DNA of 64,000 nt from Melioribacteraceae bacterium (GTDB taxonomy: Bacteria > Bacteroidota > Ignavibacteria > Ignavibacteriales > Melioribacteraceae), in the NCBI GenBank assembly GCA_030584085.1, contig CP129490.1, forward strand, positions 1,893,511 to 1,957,510. The letters run 5' to 3'. A model generated the notes under the pieces. That model did no database searches and was not told the DNA's origin. It saw only the letters and a list, made by a program, of their open reading frames with translations. The position numbers and the translations under genes were made by a program. Positions within the stretch are counted from its first letter, which is position 1, and every line of letters begins with the position of its first letter. Positions 50,897 to 59,756 of this stretch are shown here, piece by piece.

Positions 50897-52282
50897 ATGT
50901 CCACACCTTCACCTTCCCGCGAACAATGGGGTTCAAAACTTGGATTCATATTAGCAGCTGCCGGTTCAGCAATCGGTTTAGGAAACATTTGGAAATTCCC
51001 TTACGTTGTTGGTGAAAACGGTGGTTCCGCATTTATAATTATTTACCTTCTTTGCACTGCCGTAATCGGTCTGCCGGTATTAGTCGGTGAAATATTAATC
51101 GGCCGCACAACACAACGAAATCCAGTTGGTGCATTCCGTGCGTTAAGTGGTTCAAAGTTCTGGGCCGGTGTTGGCGGAATGGGCGTGATCGCAGGTTTTC
51201 TCATTTTATCATTTTATGCTGTTATCGCAGGCTGGTCAGTTGGATATATTTATCAATCAATTTCCGGTGATTTTTTTCAGTATGCTGATCCAACAAAAGC
51301 AGCAGAACATTTTGTTGATCTAACACAAAACGTTACATGGATAATGAGTTATTTTGCTTTTTTTATGGTCATAACAATGTTGGTTGTTATTTCAGGTGTT
51401 CAAAAAGGTATTGAACGAGGAAGTAAAATAATGATGCCGTTGCTTTTCATTTTACTCATATTTGTCATGATACGTGGAATTACTCTTGAAGGAGCTGAAG
51501 CAGGTATAAATTTTTTACTTGATCCCGATTGGTCTGAAGTAAACGGACAGACTTTTTTAATCGCACTCGGACAAGCTTTCTTTACTTTAAGTATGGGAAT
51601 GGGTGCAATGCTCACCTATGGTAGTTACATGTCAAAAAAAGATAGCGTTCCATCCTCTGCATTTCAGATCGTAATTCTTGATACTTCGATTGCATTAATT
51701 GCTGGCATCGCAATTTTCACCTCAGTATTTGCGGTTGGTTTAGATGCAAATGCCGGACCAGGTTTAATCTTCCATACATTGCCTGTCGTTTTTACAAAGA
51801 TGCCAGGAGGAGAATTTTTTGGTCCAATTTTTTTCATACTATTGACTATAGCAGCCTTGACTTCAGCCATGTCTTTACTTGAAGTTATAACTGCATATTT
51901 TGTTGATGAAAAAAAATGGAGCCGGAAAAAAGCTGTAATTGTTTTTGGCGGTGTTACATTTTTACTTGGGATTCCATCTGCCCTATCGTTCAATATACTT
52001 TCTGATTTTTCAGTGTTTGGTTTGAACTTTTTTGATTTAGTTGATTATATAACTTCCAATATAATGCTTCCTTTAGGCGGATTTTTAATCGCAGTGTTTA
52101 TCGCTTACGTTTGGAAATTTGATAAAGCACTTGTTGAATTAAAAAATGGTGCGGAAAATTTATTTAATAAATATCCATTACTGATTACATTGTGGCAGAT
52201 ATTTGTCAAATATTTTGCGCCTGTACTTATTTTCTTAGTCCTATTACATTCAATGGGAATATTAGAAGCACTTGGTATGTAG
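50897..52282 (+). CDS. Neurotransmitter:sodium symporter (NSS/SNF) family transporter
   Basis: A 461-residue Na+-coupled transporter with about 11-12 helices, LeuT fold. Helix 1 has the family signature GSAIGLGNIWKFPYVVGENGGSAF, which forms the Na+ and amino-acid site. TLSMGMGAMLTYGSYMSKK lies in the helix 6 region and AALTSAMSLLEVITAYFVDE in helix 8. Bacterial members take up amino acids such as tryptophan, leucine, tyrosine or alanine; the substrate here is not predictable. Followed 33 bases later by a second Na+ symporter, so the pair may serve amino-acid uptake in a peptide-using organism. Confidence 0.93.
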   Translation: MSTPSPSREQWGSKLGFILAAAGSAIGLGNIWKFPYVVGENGGSAFIIIYLLCTAVIGLPVLVGEILIGRTTQRNPVGAFRALSGSKFWAGVGGMGVIAGFLILSFYAVIAGWSVGYIYQSISGDFFQYADPTKAAEHFVDLTQNVTWIMSYFAFFMVITMLVVISGVQKGIERGSKIMMPLLFILLIFVMIRGITLEGAEAGINFLLDPDWSEVNGQTFLIALGQAFFTLSMGMGAMLTYGSYMSKKDSVPSSAFQIVILDTSIALIAGIAIFTSVFAVGLDANAGPGLIFHTLPVVFTKMPGGEFFGPIFFILLTIAALTSAMSLLEVITAYFVDEKKWSRKKAVIVFGGVTFLLGIPSALSFNILSDFSVFGLNFFDLVDYITSNIMLPLGGFLIAVFIAYVWKFDKALVELKNGAENLFNKYPLLITLWQIFVKYFAPVLIFLVLLHSMGILEALGM

Positions 52283-52315
52283 TTAATCTATTTCCTAAAA
52301 TAAATAAAGAGGATA

Positions 52316-53953
52316 ATGAAAAAATCATTAGCTGCTCTCGTAACCTATTCAATAATATTTGTTATTCTTATTTTATGGGGTGTTTCTTTCTTTGAAACAG
52401 TCTGGGTTTTTCCCGGAAATTTTGAATCAATAGGTAATTTCCCTTCCAAAGATATTCCAATCGGCTCAATTCCTTTCATGGTTATTGCTTTACTCGGTAC
52501 CGGTATTTTTGTTTCGATCAAATTAGGGTTTCCGCAACTAAGATATATTTGGCATGGGATAAAAGTTACAGCCGGAATTTATGATGACCCAAATGATCAG
52601 GGAGACTTAAATCACTTCCGTGCTTTAACTACTGCATTATCTGCTACAGTTGGTATTGGAAATATTGCCGGCGTTGCAACCGCACTATATTACGGTGGTC
52701 CAGGTGCAATTTTTTGGATGTGGGTAACTGCTTTCTTCGGAACTACATTGAAATTTTCGGAGTGTACACTAGCTCTCCATTATAGAAGTTTCGATAGCAC
52801 AGGTAAAACTCAAGGCGGTCCGATGTACACTATCGAGAGAGGTTTAGGACCTAATTGGAGATGGCTCGCTGTTGCATTTGCCAGTTTTGCAATTATTTGT
52901 TCATTCGCAACCGGTAATGCTATTCAATCATTTACAGCTTCAGATCAAATCTATTCTGAAGTGATACAAATTGTAGGTTCACAACATTTTCTTACATCAA
53001 AGTTTGCTGTCTTTGAAGGATTCCAGCTTTCAATTCAACAAATTATAAATGGTTTTCTTTTAGTAAGTGTTGTCGGCGCTGTTATTATTGGTGGTATTAA
53101 TAGAATCGGTAAAGTTACCGGTTTATTAGCACCAATTATGGCCGCAGTTTATGTTGTTGCTTCTTTGCTTATATTATTTGCAAACTTCGATTCTCTCGGT
53201 CAAAGTATTATGTTAATTTTTGAAATGGCTTTCAATCCACCTGCTCAAGTTGCAGGTGTTGCCGGGGGTATGTTTTTATTTATTCTAAATACCATGATGT
53301 GGGGAATTAAACGAGGATTGTATTCAAATGAAGCCGGACAAGGATCAGCACCAATTGCACACTCAACCGCAAAAACAAAGTATCCGGTAAGAGAAGGTTC
53401 TGTTGCACTTCTCGAACCATTTATTGATACCATTCTTATTTGTTCACTAACCGGACTAGTGATTCTTTCAACTGGTTCTTGGCATCACACAGAGTTTTAT
53501 GTGAAGTTTATAGATCCAAATTTTACCGGTGAAATGATGAACAGCAGTATTTTGACTTCATACGCATTTAAAGTTGGATTAAGTTGGTTATTTGCCTACG
53601 GTGATAAGATTGTAACGATATCAGTTTTGTTATTTGCAATCTCTACAGCAATAAGTTGGTCTTATTATGGCGATAGAGCGTCGGATTATTTATTCGGTGA
53701 AAAATCAATTAAAATTTACAAATGGGTATTTCTCCTTTTTGTATTTATTGGTGCTATCGCTGAACTTGAAGCTGTTTGGGGATTTGGTGATGCGGCACTT
53801 GGTTTTATGACTTTCCCAAATTTAATTTCAATTATTCTTCTTTCTGGTTTTTTGAAAAAAACTACTAAAGAATATTTTTCTTACAAACACCTTACTTATA
53901 AAGAGTATGTAGCTAAAGGTGAAACCTCAGCGAAACATGAATTAGAACCATAG
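52316..53953 (+). CDS. Alanine/glycine:cation symporter (AGCS family)
   Basis: A 545-residue sodium:alanine/glycine symporter. Family features are FRALTTALSATVGIGNIAGVATALYYGGPGAIFWMW, GGPMYTIERGLG, NEAGQGSAPIAHSTAKTKYPVREG and AISWSYYGDRASDYLFG. About eleven helices are expected. It starts 33 bases after the NSS gene with GAGG upstream, and ends at a terminator, so the two transporters form one operon for uptake of small neutral amino acids. Confidence 0.94.
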   Translation: MKKSLAALVTYSIIFVILILWGVSFFETVWVFPGNFESIGNFPSKDIPIGSIPFMVIALLGTGIFVSIKLGFPQLRYIWHGIKVTAGIYDDPNDQGDLNHFRALTTALSATVGIGNIAGVATALYYGGPGAIFWMWVTAFFGTTLKFSECTLALHYRSFDSTGKTQGGPMYTIERGLGPNWRWLAVAFASFAIICSFATGNAIQSFTASDQIYSEVIQIVGSQHFLTSKFAVFEGFQLSIQQIINGFLLVSVVGAVIIGGINRIGKVTGLLAPIMAAVYVVASLLILFANFDSLGQSIMLIFEMAFNPPAQVAGVAGGMFLFILNTMMWGIKRGLYSNEAGQGSAPIAHSTAKTKYPVREGSVALLEPFIDTILICSLTGLVILSTGSWHHTEFYVKFIDPNFTGEMMNSSILTSYAFKVGLSWLFAYGDKIVTISVLLFAISTAISWSYYGDRASDYLFGEKSIKIYKWVFLLFVFIGAIAELEAVWGFGDAALGFMTFPNLISIILLSGFLKKTTKEYFSYKHLTYKEYVAKGETSAKHELEP

Positions 53954-53963
53954 CCTTTTCTAA

Positions 53964-54013
53964 CCTTCGAGATTGAAGAAATATATTTCATTTCAGTCTC
54001 GAAGGTTTCATAT
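53964..54013 (+). terminator. Terminator after the AGCS symporter
   Basis: Long stem CCTTCGAGA-TTGAA (53964-53977) with TTCAGTCTCGAAGG (53992-54005), one G-T pair, followed by TTTCATATTTTT. Confidence 0.8.
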
Positions 54014-54086
54014 TTTTATAATCTTTTATTTGTAACATTCCATTAATATATTTGCGAAGCAAAAATTAGAACTTTACGGAGATAGA

Positions 54087-55292
54087 ATGGCAAACATCAA
54101 CAAGATTAAGGGTAGGATTGGAATTTTAACCGGTGGTGGCGACGTACCCGGATTGAACCCCGCAATTCGTGCTGTAACTATACGCGCTAACAGAGAAGGT
54201 TATGAAGTTATCGGTATTCGCCGTGGTTGGGGCGGTATGATTGAAATGCAACGCGACGATCAGTACGATAATAGCAGAAACTATATTAAACTGACTGAGG
54301 AATTAGTTAACAAAGTTGGCAGAACCGGAGGAACTTTTCTTCATTCTTCAAGAACACGAGCTTCACATGTACCTAAAGTAAATGTCCCCACACATTTAAA
54401 AGACAAGTACACAAATGAAATTAATGATTTGACCGATGAAGTAATTAAGAATATCGATTATCTCGGACTCGATTACCTGATACCAATCGGCGGTGATGAT
54501 ACTTTAAGCTATGGTGTTCATCTTCATAATCAAGGAATGAAAGTCATTGCAATTCCTAAAACAATGGATAACGATGTGCCAGGTACAGACTATTGTATCG
54601 GGTTTAGTACTTGTGTGACTAGAACAATTGAATTAACGCATATGTTAAGAACATCTGCCGGTTCTCATGAAAGATTTTTAGTTATTGAAGTTTTCGGAAG
54701 ATATGCTGGTTTTACTGCCTTGCTTCCTACAATGGCCGGAGCAGCAAACCGTTGCATTATACCGGAGCATAAGTTTAATGTTGAGCAGTTGACAGAACTA
54801 ATGACTTACGACAGACAAAAAAATCCAAGCAATTACTCTGTTTGTTTAGTTTCAGAAGGCGCAATGTTTGACGGACAAAGTGATATGGTTTTTGAAAACA
54901 GTGAAATGGATATGTTCGGTCACAAAAAACTTGGCGGTATCGGCGACATGGTTTCAAGTAAAATGAAGGAACTTTCACCGAAGTTTAATAACGGACAACG
55001 TGTAAATGTAATCAATCAACGACTTGGTTATATTGTCAGATGCGGTGATCCAGATGCTATTGATTCTATTGTACCAATGGCGTTCGGGAACTTAGCTCTC
55101 GATTTAATACTTGAAAATACTTCCGGAAGATTAGTAACTCTTAAAAACGGACGATATGATAACGAACATCTTGAAGTTGTGACAAGTTTCAAGAAAAAAG
55201 TTGACGTAGATAAATATTACAATACCGAAAGACTTAGACCATTCTACAAGAGTTTTGAATCAAAACCGTTATTTATTATGGCAAGTGATTAA
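54087..55292 (+). CDS. pfkA: 6-phosphofructokinase, probably pyrophosphate-dependent
   Basis: A 401-residue PfkA-superfamily enzyme (fructose-6-phosphate to fructose-1,6-bisphosphate). Visible are GILTGGGDVPGLNPAIRAV, the phosphodonor site IPIGGDDTLSYG, the catalytic segment PKTMDNDVPGTD and EVFGRYAGFTALL. The residues that distinguish donors are Asp in GGDD (Gly in ATP enzymes) and Lys in PKTMDND (Gly in E. coli PFK). The Asp/Lys pair is the pyrophosphate-dependent pattern, so the step is probably reversible and ATP-sparing (family knowledge). Length exceeds the ~320-residue E. coli form and fits the longer group. Own promoter region and terminator, single-gene unit. Confidence 0.88.
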   Translation: MANINKIKGRIGILTGGGDVPGLNPAIRAVTIRANREGYEVIGIRRGWGGMIEMQRDDQYDNSRNYIKLTEELVNKVGRTGGTFLHSSRTRASHVPKVNVPTHLKDKYTNEINDLTDEVIKNIDYLGLDYLIPIGGDDTLSYGVHLHNQGMKVIAIPKTMDNDVPGTDYCIGFSTCVTRTIELTHMLRTSAGSHERFLVIEVFGRYAGFTALLPTMAGAANRCIIPEHKFNVEQLTELMTYDRQKNPSNYSVCLVSEGAMFDGQSDMVFENSEMDMFGHKKLGGIGDMVSSKMKELSPKFNNGQRVNVINQRLGYIVRCGDPDAIDSIVPMAFGNLALDLILENTSGRLVTLKNGRYDNEHLEVVTSFKKKVDVDKYYNTERLRPFYKSFESKPLFIMASD

Positions 55293-55296
55293 AATT

Positions 55297-55333
55297 AAAA
55301 GCCCGACTTCTTGAAGAAGTCGGGCTTTTTTTT
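55297..55333. terminator. Bidirectional terminator between pfk and the helicase gene
   Basis: Stem AAAAGCCCGACTTC (55297-55310) and GAAGTCGGGCTTTT (55316-55329), loop TTGAA, with a T run to 55333 on the plus strand and A residues on the other side. It serves convergent pfk and uvrD/pcrA. Confidence 0.92.
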
Positions 55334-57521
55334 AGGCTAATTTTAGATTGGCAAATTTAATTAGAAGTGTTTTAACGCCGTGTTCTTCAAAATCGATTGT
55401 AATCTTTTGCGAATCACCGGTTCCCGAAATCGATTGAATTTTACCTTCACCAAAAACTTCGTGCTGAACTCTGCTTCCGACTCTAACTGATCTTCTCTCT
55501 TGACTATATTCATCATCATAACTTTCTTGATAAAATTCATCGTAGTCGGTTGCTTTTTTTCTTCTACCGGATTTTCTTCCCGTACCGCCATTTAATTCGG
55601 CATAAGTAGCCGGATCAATTTCATCCAAAAACCTCGATCTACTTTGGTAAGCAACTTCACCAAATCTGTATCTCGATCTAGCATAAGTGATAAAGACTTT
55701 TTTCTCGGCTCTAGTTAACGCGACATAAAATAATCTTCTCTCCTCTTCATCGTTTGCATCCATATCAAATTTAGAATTGAGTGGGAATAAATCTTCCTCG
55801 CAGCCAGTAACAAAAACGATCGGGAATTCTAAACCTTTGGATGAATGAATCGTCATTAGAGTAACACTATTTTGAGATTCATCCATTTGATCCACACCGG
55901 CAATCAACGAAACCTCTTCAAGAAAATTATCGAGCGTAGCATCTTTATTCTCCTCTTGATACTCTTGAATTGCTCTCAATAATTCTTGAACGTTTTCATA
56001 TCGTTGTCTAGAATCTTGTGAGTTCTCTTCTTTGTAAATTCTTAGAATTCCTAATTCATCAATTAATGCTGAACTTAATTCCGCGATCGAGAGTTGGTCT
56101 TTCAATTCAATGTATTTGTCCAAAAGTTGTTTGAATTGCTTAACATTTTTTTGAATTCTTTCTTTTACAGCAATAACTTCGAAAACCCTTGACATCGTAG
56201 TGAAAAGACTTAGATCCAACTTACGCGCAAATTCAATCATCTTCGAAATTGACGTATTTCCAATTCCTCTTTGAGGAAAGTTCATTATTCTTAACAAACT
56301 TTCTTCATCCTCCTGGTTAGCTAAAATTCTTAAGTATGCGATAATATCTTTAATTTCTTTACGACGGTAAAATTCAACACCACCGACAATTTTGTATGGA
56401 ATTTTATCTCTTCTTAATGCTTCTTCCAACGCTCTTGATTGTGAGTTAACACGATAAAGAATTGCAATATCATTTAATGAAATTTTCTTTTGTGAAACTT
56501 CCTTCTTAATTCGTTTACTTATTTGAAAAGCTTCATCTTTTTCATCGGCACATTTTAGAATTGTGAGCTGTTCGCCATCGTTATTTTCCGTCCAAAGTGT
56601 TTTCTTGATTTGATTCTTATTGTTTTTGATAACAGAATCTGCTGCCTGTAAAATTACTTTTGTTGATCTATAATTTTGTTCAAGTCGAAATACTTCGGCT
56701 TTATCAAAGTCGCGTTCAAAATCTAACATGTTGCCTATATGTGCACCGCGCCATCCATAAATACTTTGAGCATCATCACCAACAACGCAAACTTTTGTCC
56801 TTGGTGTATAAAAGAATTTAATTATTTCGTACTGAGCTTTGTTAGTATCTTGAAATTCATCGACCAAGATATATTTGAATTGTTTTCTATAATTCTGTAA
56901 AACTCTCTGATTGCTATTAAATAATTCAATCGGTTTGAGCAATAGATCGTCAAAATCCATTGCGTTATTTACTTTTAATCTTCTGTTATATTCTCTATAA
57001 ACTTTTGCAATTTGTCTTTCTTTTGGGGTTTGGGCAAAATCCTTTTCATATTCATCCGGATTAATCATTTGATTTTTCAAATTGCTAATGCGGTGATGAA
57101 TATTATTCGCACTTAATCCTTCGATATCAATTTCCAACTCTTGCATAAGGTTACCTACAAGAGAAACCGAGTCTTCTTTATCGTATATTGAGAAATTGTG
57201 ATTATAATTTAATTTATCTGCTTCCATTCTAAGAATTCTAGCAAGTATAGAATGGAAAGTGCCCATCCATATTTTTTCTGCTCTTTTACCAACTAACTGA
57301 GTAATTCTTTCTTTCATTTCATTAGCGGCTTTATTTGTAAATGTAAGCGCTAAAATGTTCTCAGGTTCAAATCCATCAGCGAGAATGTATGCAATTTTAT
57401 GAGTTAATACCTTAGTTTTTCCTGATCCTGCACCGGCTACAATCATATGGGGTTTGGAATTGAATTCTACCGCTCCGGCTTGGGCTGGATTAAGTGTTTC
57501 TAAAATCTTTGATTTCGACAT
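55332..57521 (-). CDS. pcrA: UvrD/PcrA-type DNA helicase
   Basis: A 729-residue SF1A 3'-5' helicase for nucleotide-excision and replication repair. Motifs: I AGAGSGKTKVL (~34), Ia LALTFTNKAANEMKER, II LVDEFQDTNKAQYEI, III VVGDDAQSIYGWRGA, IV RLEQNYRST, V VTLMTIHSSKGLEFPIVF, VI RRLFYVALTRAEKKVF. The C-terminal ~60 residues (RVGSRVQHEVFGEGKIQSISG) form the Tudor-like tail of PcrA/UvrD that binds RNA polymerase. No LexA-box like that of lexA is seen upstream. Confidence 0.95.
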   Translation of the reverse strand: MSKSKILETLNPAQAGAVEFNSKPHMIVAGAGSGKTKVLTHKIAYILADGFEPENILALTFTNKAANEMKERITQLVGKRAEKIWMGTFHSILARILRMEADKLNYNHNFSIYDKEDSVSLVGNLMQELEIDIEGLSANNIHHRISNLKNQMINPDEYEKDFAQTPKERQIAKVYREYNRRLKVNNAMDFDDLLLKPIELFNSNQRVLQNYRKQFKYILVDEFQDTNKAQYEIIKFFYTPRTKVCVVGDDAQSIYGWRGAHIGNMLDFERDFDKAEVFRLEQNYRSTKVILQAADSVIKNNKNQIKKTLWTENNDGEQLTILKCADEKDEAFQISKRIKKEVSQKKISLNDIAILYRVNSQSRALEEALRRDKIPYKIVGGVEFYRRKEIKDIIAYLRILANQEDEESLLRIMNFPQRGIGNTSISKMIEFARKLDLSLFTTMSRVFEVIAVKERIQKNVKQFKQLLDKYIELKDQLSIAELSSALIDELGILRIYKEENSQDSRQRYENVQELLRAIQEYQEENKDATLDNFLEEVSLIAGVDQMDESQNSVTLMTIHSSKGLEFPIVFVTGCEEDLFPLNSKFDMDANDEEERRLFYVALTRAEKKVFITYARSRYRFGEVAYQSRSRFLDEIDPATYAELNGGTGRKSGRRKKATDYDEFYQESYDDEYSQERRSVRVGSRVQHEVFGEGKIQSISGTGDSQKITIDFEEHGVKTLLIKFANLKLA

Positions 57522-57610
57522 GTAAATCCCGATTTTTTGAAAATTTAGTTTGCAAATATACGCAATACTTAATAATTAAACAAAAAATCCGGCTTACTAA
57601 ATTCTAAAGC

Positions 57611-57638
57611 AAAAAACCGGGCGATAAACCCGGTTTTT
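57611..57638 (-). terminator. Terminator after the M29 aminopeptidase gene
   Basis: Stem AAAAACCGGG (57612-57621) and CCCGGTTTTT (57629-57638), loop CGATAAA; on the minus strand the hairpin runs into a T tract. It ends the minus-strand run that starts beyond the window. Confidence 0.85.
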
Positions 57639-57669
57639 GATCGTTTTTCTTAAATATTTTTTAAAAAAT

Positions 57670-58629
57670 CTATATAAGGAGTTTACCCTTTTTCATTATA
57701 AGTCTATCATCAAAATAGACATCAGGTTGTTTGATCACTCCATCCAAATGTAAAGGAACATGAACTTTTCCGCCCATGCTTTTATTATCACCGAGCGCAA
57801 TATGTACAGTCCCTAAAACTTTTTCGTCTTCTAGCAACATTCCGCTTAATTTTGCCTTATCATTCGTACCGATTCCAAATTCTGCGATATTCCTTCCTTT
57901 ATCTCCAAATTTTGAAATCATTTTCCATAATTGCTCAGCTTCTCTCCCTCCGGAAATTTCAGTTGCAAGACCTTTTTCAACTTTTATTTTGATTGGAGTT
58001 TTCAACATTCCAACTCCTGCAAAAGAACCGTCAGCAATAAAAACACCCTCAGATTTGCCTTCAATCGGAGCAAGAAAGGCTTCACCGGTTGGAAGATTAC
58101 CGCTTTCCCCTTTTTTATGAAATAAGCCTTTACTTGGAATGACTTTACGATTTGCAACAGGCAGTGTAATATCCGTACCTCTTGCAGTAGTAACACGCAC
58201 AACATTAGTTTTCTCCAAGCGTTTTTTTAGTTTAAGAGTTAAAGCGGCAATTTTTTTATAGTCTGCGTTCAATCCGCGTATCATTACCTCTTTTGTAATT
58301 CCCGGGAATGTTGCAACTCTGACTCCCGAAGCCGAAGCATTTCTCCTAGCGTCTGTATGTGTTAATGACTTTGCGGTTGGACAAAGAACAACATCAAATT
58401 TTTTCATTAGGTCGGCTACATACACCGGTGGTTCTTCACCATTAATTTCGCGTGATTTCATTTCGATAAATAAAGCTTCGTGACCTAAAGATTTCGCATT
58501 TTCATAAAGTGATAATCCGATTTCGCGTTTGAGCTCATCTGTAACTACAAGAATTGTTTCTTTCTTCTTAGCTCCCATACAGTCTCTTATAGCTATTTGG
58601 GAAGCTTTGTCTAATTTTGTTAGTGCCAT
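57670..58629 (-). CDS. M29-like (thermophilic) aminopeptidase
   Basis: A 319-residue metallo-aminopeptidase of the M29/aminopeptidase T family. Candidate metal ligands are Glu in LPTGEAFLAP, Glu in NIAEFGIGTN, His in GTVHIALGDN and His/Asp in PLHLDGVIKQPD near the C-terminus. The N-terminal domain (ILVVTDELKREIGLSLYENAK) is the Rossmann-like part. It is shorter than the ~410-residue Thermus enzyme, as in related 'leucyl aminopeptidase' annotations. Cytoplasmic peptide turnover. It starts nine bases after the outer-membrane protein gene with a strong AAGGAG. Confidence 0.85.
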   Translation of the reverse strand: MALTKLDKASQIAIRDCMGAKKKETILVVTDELKREIGLSLYENAKSLGHEALFIEMKSREINGEEPPVYVADLMKKFDVVLCPTAKSLTHTDARRNASASGVRVATFPGITKEVMIRGLNADYKKIAALTLKLKKRLEKTNVVRVTTARGTDITLPVANRKVIPSKGLFHKKGESGNLPTGEAFLAPIEGKSEGVFIADGSFAGVGMLKTPIKIKVEKGLATEISGGREAEQLWKMISKFGDKGRNIAEFGIGTNDKAKLSGMLLEDEKVLGTVHIALGDNKSMGGKVHVPLHLDGVIKQPDVYFDDRLIMKKGKLLI

Positions 58630-58638
58630 ATAATCTCC

Positions 58639-59376
58639 TTAAAGTGGAAAACCAATATTAAGTTGAACTGCGGCAGCAAATCCACCCTTTTCAATAAAAG
58701 GTGAATTTACCGATGCGATAGGGTAACTAATTCCGTCTGAGTTTTGAACGGAATCAATTTTATAGAAGTGATACATTGCAGAACCTTCAATGCTGATGTA
58801 ACCTTCAATTAAATTAATTATCAAACCTGTGCCCACATAATAACCAATTTCAGTCTCATCGTTTGTGTAAGCCTCGTCGCTGATTTCTTCATCATTTACA
58901 AAAAGTTTTTCTTTGAATTCGATGTTATAAAAAGTTACTCCACCTTCTATCAGTTTAAGATTTAGAAATGAGAAAACCGGAAATCCGAAATCGATACCAA
59001 TTCCCCAATGATTAGTAATTAATTCCAAATCTAATTTCGATGGATCTGTACCTGTGGTAAATTCGAAATTCTTTGTTTCTTTCGAAAATTGAAAAAATCC
59101 TTTTGCAGTGATAAATACTTTATTGAAATCCGCTCTTAGTATATTTGCTCCGGCTCTGAATCCGGTTGCTTTTTCAAAATTAATTGTTCCGGATTGCGGC
59201 GACAAATTATTATGTACTGAATTTAATGATTGATTCAAACCGGATGCTTCATAAGTATGTATACCGTAACCACCGTAAAAACCACTTAAACCGAGGCAAC
59301 CGAATCCGAATGTTTGGGCGTTTAAAGATGAAAACCCGAGTAATAAAAATATTGATATGAATGTATATTTTTTCAT
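58639..59376 (-). CDS. Predicted outer-membrane beta-barrel protein
   Basis: No specific family recognised. 245 residues with a signal peptide (~1-20, ending SLNAQ), then a Gly/Phe/Tyr-rich start (FGFGCLGLSGFYGGYG) and alternating polar and hydrophobic strands, ending in AAVQLNIGFPL. This fits a small eight- to ten-stranded outer-membrane barrel of the OmpA/porin-like type. Transcribed just before the aminopeptidase gene, nine bases apart. Role unknown. Confidence 0.7.
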   Translation of the reverse strand: MKKYTFISIFLLLGFSSLNAQTFGFGCLGLSGFYGGYGIHTYEASGLNQSLNSVHNNLSPQSGTINFEKATGFRAGANILRADFNKVFITAKGFFQFSKETKNFEFTTGTDPSKLDLELITNHWGIGIDFGFPVFSFLNLKLIEGGVTFYNIEFKEKLFVNDEEISDEAYTNDETEIGYYVGTGLIINLIEGYISIEGSAMYHFYKIDSVQNSDGISYPIASVNSPFIEKGGFAAAVQLNIGFPL

Positions 59377-59432
59377 TTATTCCAAAAAAGAGTATTGATG
59401 TCTTAAAGTACAAAAAATAAGCTTAAACCACA

Positions 59433-59756
59433 TCATTTAATGGTGTAAAAACGAATAAACTTTTTGCTTTCCAATTGTGTAAGAAATAGTAAAACTCTCT
59501 GCTCAATTTGTTCGTAATCTGTAAATTTCTCCTGAGCTAACTTAACTAGATCTTCCGATTTATTTTTTCCGTCACAATTCAACCAAATAAAAGACCCTAC
59601 TTCATCAAGTTCTATTCGAGCAATTTTTTCTTTCTTTGGTTTGATGATTTTATCAAACCATGTTTTCTCAAATTTATCATAGATAACAAACACTTTGTCA
59701 TCTTTTATTTCATGACTACATTCCCTAACCGGAATATAATTCAGGATTTCTTTCAT
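59433..59756 (-). CDS. PqqD-like (RRE-fold) protein
   Basis: A 107-residue PqqD-superfamily protein from ATG 59756, which overlaps the stop of the MFS gene (ATGA); a longer frame upstream lies inside that gene and is not believable. Features: a hydrophilic start, then IARIELDEVGSFIWLNCDGKNKSEDLVKLAQEKF, the winged-helix pattern of PqqD and RiPP recognition elements, followed by a helical stretch (IEQRVLLFLTQLESKKFI). No radical-SAM enzyme, precursor peptide or protease is adjacent, so a RiPP role is not shown. The coupling with an MFS transporter may be functional. Confidence 0.72.
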   Translation of the reverse strand: MKEILNYIPVRECSHEIKDDKVFVIYDKFEKTWFDKIIKPKKEKIARIELDEVGSFIWLNCDGKNKSEDLVKLAQEKFTDYEQIEQRVLLFLTQLESKKFIRFYTIK

